NCBI GenBank assembly: GCA_017311185.1
Contig: JAESUZ010004520.1
Coordinates: forward strand, 124,001-188,000
Source: Proteles cristata cristata
Taxonomy: Eukaryota; Chordata; Mammalia; Carnivora; Hyaenidae
DNA length: 64,000 nt
Direction: 5' to 3'
Below the pieces are notes generated by a model. It was not told the origin of the DNA. It searched no databases and worked only from the letters and a program-made list of their open reading frames with translations. Positions 57,970 through 64,000 of the stretch are shown here, in pieces; the stretch's first letter is position 1, and each line of letters starts with the position of its first letter. A program made the position numbers and the translations under genes.

Positions 57970-59105
57970 GGTGAGTCAGGAAACCATCAAAACTGTAGAG
58001 GAGAAAGCAGGAAACAACCTCTTTGACCTCCGCCGCAGCAATTTCTTACTTGACACATCCCAAAAGCAAAAGAATAAAGAGCAAAAATAAACTATTGGGA
58101 CCTCATCAAGATTAAAAGCTCCTAAACAGCAAAGGAAACAATCCATAAAACTAATAGGAAACCTTTGGAATGGGAAGAGATAGTTGCAAATGACATATAA
58201 GATATAGGGTTAATATCCAAAATCTATAAGGAACTCACCAAACTCCACACCTGAAAAACAATTAATCCAGTGAAGAAATGGGCAGAAGACATGAACAGGC
58301 ACTTCTCCAAAGAGGTCATCCAGATGGCCAACAGACACATGAAACGATGCTCAGCATCCCTCCTCATCAGGGAAAGACAAATCCAAACCACAATGAGATT
58401 CCACCTCATGCCAATCAGAGTGGTGAAAATGAACAATCCAGGAGACTATAGATGCTGGCAAGGGTGTGGAGAAAAGGGCACCCTCCTATACTATTGGTGG
58501 GAATGTACACTGGTGCAGCCCCTCTGGAAAACAGTGTGGAGGTTCCTCAATAAATTAACAATAGAACTCCCCTATGGCCCAGCAATAGCACTGCTAGGAA
58601 TTTATCCAAGAAATACAGAAGTGCTGATGCATAGGAGCACATGTACCCCAATGTTCATAGCAACACTCTCAACAATAGCCGAATCATGGAAAGAGCCTAA
58701 GTGTCCATCAACAGACAAATGGATCAAGAAGTTGTGGTTCATCCATACAATGGAATACTACATGGCATTGAGAAAGAATGAAATCTGGCCATGTGTAGCA
58801 ATGTGAATGGAACTCAAGGGTGTTATGCTGAGCGAAATAAGTCAGGCAGAGAAAAACAGATACCATATGCTTCCACGTATAGGAAGATTAGGAGAAACTT
58901 AACAGAGGACCATGGAGGAGGAGAAGGGGAAAAATAATTGGGGAGAGGGAGGGAGGCAAACCATGAGAGACTATTGAGAACAAGCTGAGGGCTGGGGGTG
59001 AGGGAGAAGAGAAGGATCATGATGGGCATGGAGGAGGGCACTTGTGGGGTTGAGCCCTGGGTGTTATATGGAATCCAACTTCACAATAAACTATGAAAGA
59101 AAAAT
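57970..59105 (+). mobile_element. L1 LINE 3' end (1.1 kb), 5'-truncated, tandem to the young L1
   Basis: It starts in ORF2 (GAGTCAGGAAACCATC), carries a 178-codon open piece of the ORF2 C-terminus (58270-58806, including a Cys-rich [15 protein letters not shown] motif) and ends with the same 3' UTR (GAGCCCTGGGTGTTATATGG, then A-rich 59092-59112). In-frame stops TAA (58198-58200) and TGA (58252-58254) precede the open piece and are shared with the inverted copy at 61823-62905. Confidence 0.92.
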
Positions 59106-59406
59106 AAAAAAATAACCCCTCCAAGAAAATAAAATAAATGGTGGTGTGGCACATGAACAGACATAACAGCAAAAATTAAAATAAATATATCCCCCTATCA
59201 ACTCACTATATGATTAATACAATTGGATCAGAATTCTAAATTTACAAATATTGGCAATATTCAGGGTCTTAATAAAACACATATATTTCTGTCTTCAATG
59301 TTCATTTATAACTTCTCTGTTACCCTCTATGATTTTTGTAGGAAATTTGAGATACTAGAAAGTAGGTGATAAATCCATAATGTATATAACATAAAGTTAT
59401 AGACTG
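59106..59406. other. Unassigned AT-rich sequence
   Basis: Possibly old L1-derived at 59150-59200 (GGCACATGAACAGACATAAC), otherwise nothing recognised. Confidence 0.35.
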
Positions 59407-59420
59407 GGACACAATTTTTA

Positions 59421-59624
59421 TGTTTTTATTTTTTAAATGTTATTAATTTGAGAGAGTGTGCATGAGAGGGGGAGGGACAGAGAGAGAGGTAGAGAGAGAA
59501 TCCCAAGCAGGCTCCACACTGTCAGTGCAAAGCCTGACAAGGGGCCTCATCTCATGGTGTGATCATGACATGAGCCAAAACTAAGAGTCACATGCTTAAC
59601 TTAGTAAGCCACCCAAGTGCCTCA
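59421..59624 (-). mobile_element. CAN-SINE, reverse orientation, perfect TSD
   Basis: The 14-bp TSD GGACACAATTTTTA is at 59407-59420 and 59625-59638. The body is diverged from the young subfamily (GGCCTCATCTCATGGTGTGA). Confidence 0.95.
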
Positions 59625-59910
59625 GGACACAATTTTTAAAAAGAAATTAACTGTCCTGATTTACAGATGAAAAACCATAATCTGTGACTATGTAATGACT
59701 ATTAGCATATGGATCATTGTTAGTTGAATAAAAACTTGCACTATATCTTTCAGAATTGAAGTTCAAAGCCCTTTCCATTACAGTAGGCCAAAAAAGAGTT
59801 AACTGCATAAGAATTTACATATTATATTGCTTGTTTAATGAAAAAAATGTTAGCAGAGATATCTAACTACAGTCTTAAAATATTTTAGCATAAGATAACT
59901 GCGTATGAAG

Positions 59911-60250
59911 TTTTTTAAATTTTTAATGAATTTCCAGTTAACATACAGTGCATTATTAGTGTCAGGTGTACAATATACCATAGAAAAGAATGAAATGCTG
60001 CCATTTACAAAGACATTGATAAGGCTAGAGAGTTTTATGCTAACTGAAACAAGTCAGCTGAGAAAAAAATACTATATGAATTCAAACATGTGGAGTTTCA
60101 GAAACAAAACATGAAAGCAAAGGGGGAATATGGAGACAGGCAAACTAAGAAACAGACTCTAGAGAACAAATAGGTGGTTACCATGGATAAGGGGTAAAGG
60201 GATGAGTTAACTAGGTGACAGGGATTAAGGAGTACACTTGTCTGAAGTAT
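59911..60250. mobile_element. L1 3' fragments in head-on orientation
   Basis: 59911-59975 is antisense L1 3' terminus (TTTCCAGTTAACATACAGTG ... GTGTCAGGTGTACAATATA). From 59976 to 60250 the text is sense-strand L1 ORF2 end and 3' UTR (AAAAGAATGAAATGCTGCCA ... ACTAGGTGACAGGGATTAAG). Confidence 0.75.
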
Positions 60251-61182
60251 TAAAAATTTTTTTAAAGTAACACAATTTTTTGAGTCATAATGTTAGTTCT
60301 CATTTAGCTCATCTCTTCCTAATCATCTTAACTGTAGAAATAGTTCTTTTATTAGAAAAGTTTTTTTAAACATTTATTCACATTTTCTATGTCAGCAGAA
60401 ATTAACTTTGTATTTCTTATTTTGAAAATTAATCAAATTGTTAGCCTAGACTATTGATAGATTTCATTTCTTAAAATGAGATGCAGCCAGAGTCCCAATA
60501 TTGTGTATCATCAAATAGGGTTTTTATTTATTCATCATTTTCATTATGAGCACTCTTCATGCTCAATATTTTAGTCATATGAATAAATAGCAAAATTATA
60601 CTGTACAATGTCATGAAAATGAGGTTAGTCTATGTACAAGTCAAGTGAAAAGACTTTCTCTCATCTCAACTGAATTTGTGAACTAATAAATAATGTAAGA
60701 GGGAAAAGATTGGCTGCTGAAAATCAATTCCACTATCTAAAGTATATCAATAAGTTGAAAATATAGAAAACCGTAATAAGGCAAGTCATTGCAGAGTGGA
60801 AGGAAAAAAACTGCAGTATGTTGCAAGCTAGAATTTCATTATATATGATATTCCACATCACATTTGGTCAAAGGATCATGATCCAAGTCAAACTTTCTAA
60901 AATAAGGCATACATTTCTAGAAAGCATTGTTATAAATAAACTTATTAAGATTTTGAGTTATTTAAAGATACAATAAAACCTTCTTTAATTTTGTCTGGAC
61001 AGTCTCTCAAATTGTAGTTTTATGACATTTTTGTAACAGTCACTCTCAAATGATAAAAAATACATTGTAACACTCACAATGAAAAAATGTTTCTATTAGC
61101 TAATATTATCAAAATCACTTAGGAGGAACAAAAATGTTAGCCTTTTTTTCTCAAAGCAAAAATTAATTTTTAAAATTTTAAA
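60251..61182. other. Unassigned AT-rich sequence
   Basis: No gene or transposon was recognised. Confidence 0.4.
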
Positions 61183-61196
61183 AATTTGTGTCTTTT

Positions 61197-61411
61197 GGGG
61201 CGCCTGGGTGGCTTAGTCGGTTGAGCGTCCGACTTTCGCTTAGGTCATGATCTCGCGGTTCGTGGGTTCAAGCCCCGCGTCGGGCTCTGTGCTGACTGCC
61301 AGCTCAGAGCCTGGAGCCTGTTTCAGATTCTGTGACTCCCTCTATCTCTGAACCTCCCCTGCTCACCCTGTCTCTCTCTCTCCTAGAAATAAATAAAACA
61401 TTAAAAAAAAA
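61197..61411 (+). mobile_element. CAN-SINE, young subfamily
   Basis: TSD TTTGTGTCTTTT is at 61185-61196 and 61414-61425. The intact head GGGGCGCCTGGGTGGCTTAG and most CpGs are retained. The A box TGGCTTAGTCGG and B box GGTTCAAGCCC are close to consensus. Confidence 0.97.
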
Positions 61412-61537
61412 ATTTTGTGTCTTTTTCAATGGCTTTCCTCCAAATGTAAACACTTATTTAAAAATGTTCAATAGAATACCATAATATGTAAATTTAGTAG
61501 GAAGAAAAATTTCAATGTCAAAATCAAAGGTATATAG

Positions 61538-61539
<2 letters not shown>

Positions 61540-61580
<41 letters not shown>
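61540..61580. repeat. (AC)20 microsatellite at the edge of an L1 fragment
   Basis: A perfect dinucleotide run directly before L1 ORF2 sequence (GGATGAAATATTATTTAGCC), a position where L1s often carry such a run. Confidence 0.97.
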
Positions 61581-61582
<2 letters not shown>

Positions 61583-61822
61583 ATGAAATATTATTTAGCC
61601 ATACAAAAGAGAAAGAAGTACTGATTCATGCTACAGTGTACATAAGCCAGGAAAGCATTATGTTAAGTGAAATAAACAAGACACAATGATCACATATAGT
61701 ATGATCCAATTCGTATGAAATATCCAGTATTCGTAAATCCACACAGACAGAAAACAATTAGGAGGCGGCTAAGGGCTGGGAAAAAGGTGGCATACAGCAT
61801 TACTGCTTAGAGTATGGGATTT
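61581..61822 (+). mobile_element. L1 3' fragment
   Basis: TATTATTTAGCCATACAAAA, TGTTAAGTGAAATAAACAAG and ATGATCCAATTCGTATGAAA are sense-strand L1 ORF2 end and 3' UTR. It is truncated by the minus-strand L1 at its right. Confidence 0.8.
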
Positions 61823-62905
61823 TCTTTTACTTTTTCTTTTTTTTTTATTTACAAATAGTTTATTGTCAAGTTGGTTGCCATATAACACCCAGGGCTCATC
61901 CCCACAAGTGCCCTCCTCCATGCCCATCTCCCCCCTCCCTCCCCACACCCATCAGTCCTCAGTTTGTTCTCATCATTCAAGAGTCTCTCATGGTTTGCCT
62001 CCCTCCCTCTCCCCCACTATTTCCCCCCTTCTTCTCCCCCACGGTCCTCCGTTAAGTTCCTCCTAATCCTCCTATACGTGCAAACATATGGTATTTGTCC
62101 TTCTCTGCCTGACTTATTTCGCTCAGCATAATACCCTTGAGTTCCATCCACATTGCTACACATGGCCAGATTTCATTCTTTCTCATTGCTATTGCTGGGC
62201 CATAGGGGAGTTCTATTGTTAATTTTTTGAGGAACCTCCACACTGTTTTCTAGAGGGGTTGCACCAGTGTACATTCCCACCAATAGTATAGGAGGGTGCC
62301 CTTTTCTCCACACCCTTGCCAGCATCTATAGTCTCCTGGATTGTTCATTTTCACCACTCTGATTGGCATGAGGTGGAATCTCATTGTGGTTTTGATTTGT
62401 CTTTCCCTGATGAGGAGGGATGCTGAGCATCGTTTCATGTGTCTGTTGGCCATCTGGATGTCCTCTTTGGAGAAGTGCCTGTTCATGTCTTCTGCCCATT
62501 TCTTCACTGGATTAATTGTTTTTCAGGTGTGGAGTTTGGTGAGTTCCTTATAGATTTTGGATACTAGCCCTTTATCTTATATGTCATTTGCAACTATCTT
62601 TTCCCATTCCATTGGTTGCCTATTAGTATTATTGATTGTTTTCCTTGCCGTTTAGAAGCTTTTAATCTTGATAAGATACCAATAGTTCATTTTTGCTCTT
62701 GAAACCTTTGCCTTTGGAGCTGTGTCAAGTAAGAAATTGCTGCGGTAGAGGTCAAGGAGGTTGTTTCCTGCTTTGTCCACTAGGGTTTTGATAGTTTCCT
62801 GTCTCACATTCAGGTCCTTTTTCCATTTTGAGTTTATTTTTGTGTATGGTGTGACACAGTGATCTAAATCACAACACCATTTATTTAAAATAATGTCTTT
62901 TCTTA
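61823..62905 (-). mobile_element. L1 LINE 3' end, reverse orientation, with a 177-bp internal deletion
   Basis: The A-tail complement at 61831-61849 is followed by the antisense 3' UTR (AACACCCAGGGCTCATCCCC). Minus-strand frames 62052-62243 and 62250-62507 encode the ORF2 C-terminus, nearly identical to the plus copy at 58270. Relative to that copy, 177 bp (59 codons) are missing at about 62188, leaving the frame in phase. Stops TAA (62577-62579, complement) and TGA (62523-62525, complement) match the other copy. Confidence 0.92.
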
Positions 62906-62915
62906 GTTATTTTAA

Positions 62916-63125
62916 TTTTTTAATGTTTAGTTTTGAGAGTGGAAGAGAGATAGATCACGAGTTGGGGAGGGGAAGAGAGAGAGGGAGACACAGGACCTGA
63001 AGCAGGCTCCAGGCTCTGAGTTGTCAGCATAAAGTCCGATGCTGGGCTCAAACCCACAAACCATGAGATTGATCATGACCTTAGCTGAGTCAGGTGTTTA
63101 ACTGACTGAGCCACCCAGGCTACCC
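62916..63125 (-). mobile_element. CAN-SINE, reverse orientation
   Basis: Reversed head TGAGCCACCCAGGCTACCC at 63125. The core has an inserted GATT (GAGATTGATCATGACC). Flanks AGTTATTTTAA and GAATTATTTTAA form a decayed TSD. Confidence 0.92.
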
Positions 63126-63506
63126 TGAATTATTTTAAAATGTCATTTTTCTTTTTTACTAAGGCTCCATTGCCTTTTGGTTGTTGTTGTTGAGGCATAA
63201 TTGATATACATTGTTATATTATTTTCAAGTGTATGAATATTGTTTTGACACTTCTATGCATTACATGGTGCTCATTATAGTATAGTCCCATCTGCCACCA
63301 TACAATGTTATTACAGTATTATTGACTATATTGCAGTGCTATATTTTCATCTTATGACATATTTATTCTACAAATGGGAGTTTGTACCTCTTAATCCTCT
63401 TTATCTATTTGTCTGTCTCCCATCTCCTGTCTGGTAACCACCATTTTCTTCTCTGTATTAAAGAGTATGTTTTTGTTTCTTTGTTCACTTAAGACCGTTC
63501 ATGTAA

Positions 63507-63526
63507 AAAAAAAAAAAAAATTAAAA
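63507..63526 (+). mobile_element. Tail-only retroposition insert
   Basis: Twenty bases of A's with one TT (…ATTAAAA), bounded by the perfect 16-bp direct repeat AAGACCGTTCATGTAA (63491-63506 and 63527-63542). This has the structure of an endonuclease-primed insertion that copied only the poly(A) tail of a SINE or L1. Confidence 0.75.
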
Positions 63527-63677
63527 AAGACCGTTCATGTAAGTGAAATCATATGGTATTTGTCTTTATTTGACCTATTTTACTTAGCATAATGCCCTCT
63601 AGGTTATATTATAACATAATACCACCTATGTTGCCACAAATGGCAAGTTTATCCTTTTACATGGCAAAGAAGCATCC

Positions 63678-63680
<3 letters not shown>

Positions 63681-63712
<32 letters not shown>

Positions 63713-63723
63713 TGCACACACAT
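63681..63723. repeat. (TG)14 followed by TACGTGCACACACA
   Basis: An alternating purine-pyrimidine tract of about 43 bases, mirror-like around ACGTGCAC, with Z-DNA potential. Confidence 0.9.
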
Positions 63724-63727
63724 CACC

Positions 63728-64000
63728 GTTTTATTAAAGTTTTCATTTCAGTACCAGTTAACATACAGTATTATACCATGTATTGGTTTCAGGTGTATAA
63801 TGTAGTGATTCAACAATTTCATGTATCACCCAGTGCTTATCACGACAAATATACTCCTTAATCCTCATTGCCTATTTCAACTATTCCCCCACTCACTTCT
63901 CCTCTAGTAACCATCAGTCCCTTCTCTATAGTTAAGAGTCTGTTTCTTGGTTTCTCTCTTTGTTTTCCCTCATTTGTTTTGTTTCTTAAATTCCACATAT
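63728..64000 (-). mobile_element. L1 LINE 3' end, reverse orientation, running off the window
   Basis: AGTACCAGTTAACATACAGT, GTATTGGTTTCAGGTGTATA and CACCCAGTGCTTATCACGAC are the antisense carnivore L1 3' terminus. The element continues beyond position 64000. It abuts the L1 at 63180, so one inserted into the other's vicinity. Confidence 0.88.

Larger units (their letters stand above)
63180..63725 (-). mobile_element. L1 LINE 3' end, reverse orientation
   Basis: TGAGGCATAATTGATATACA, CATACAATGTTATTACAGTA, GTAAGTGAAATCATATGGTA and ACTTAGCATAATGCCCTCTA are the antisense 3' UTR and ORF2 end. It is interrupted at 63507-63526 by a 20-bp A-rich insert with its own TSD, and it ends at a TG microsatellite. 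Confidence 0.85.

Overview
This window is nuclear DNA of a placental mammal, almost certainly a feliform carnivore (cat or a close relative). The main evidence is about 29 copies of a tRNA-Lys-derived CAN-SINE. Their head reads GGGGCGCCTGGGTGGC, they carry a TCATGATCTC core, a CT-rich body and an AATAAATAAA(A)n tail, and several keep perfect target-site duplications (TSDs). Ancient mammalian repeats (MIR, L2, MLT2-type LTRs, old L1) lie beneath them. The sequence is AT-rich and CpG-poor outside young SINEs. I found no host protein-coding exon, no functional tRNA or rRNA gene, no CRISPR array and nothing prokaryotic. It reads as intergenic or deep-intronic sequence.

Layout. 0-5.6 kb: SINEs, then a minus-strand L1 split by a SINE and by a 1.1-kb endogenous-retrovirus remnant with env coding traces. 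5.6-22 kb: the most repeat-poor part, with a few SINEs, MIR/L2 relics and two blocks (about 7.86-8.46 and 12.64-13.06 kb) that look like conserved non-coding regulatory DNA. 22-30 kb: nested L1, LTR and SINE stacks. 32-40 kb: several L1 fragments of both orientations hit by seven SINEs. 40-42.4 kb: quiet AT-rich DNA. 42.9-46.6 kb: an old LINE and LTR relics. 47.5-52.4 kb: old plus-strand L1s. 52.5-57.9 kb: the youngest long L1, with an intact 319-codon ORF1 and a multiply broken ORF2. 57.9-64 kb: L1 3' ends in both orientations, more SINEs and microsatellites.

The only substantial protein-coding frame is L1 ORF1 at 52761-53720. Most of what can be read is the order of retrotransposition events: older L1s were hit by LTRs, then by SINEs, and the youngest SINE subfamily hit everything, including the young L1. 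Points most worth following are two L1 3' copies (57970-59105 and 61823-62905) that share two nonsense codons in ORF2, a 20-bp 'tail-only' retroposition scar at 63491-63542, the ERV remnant with a 6-bp TSD, and the candidate enhancer near 8 kb. Repeat family names come from recall of consensus features, not from a database search. Boundaries are exact only where a TSD is stated.
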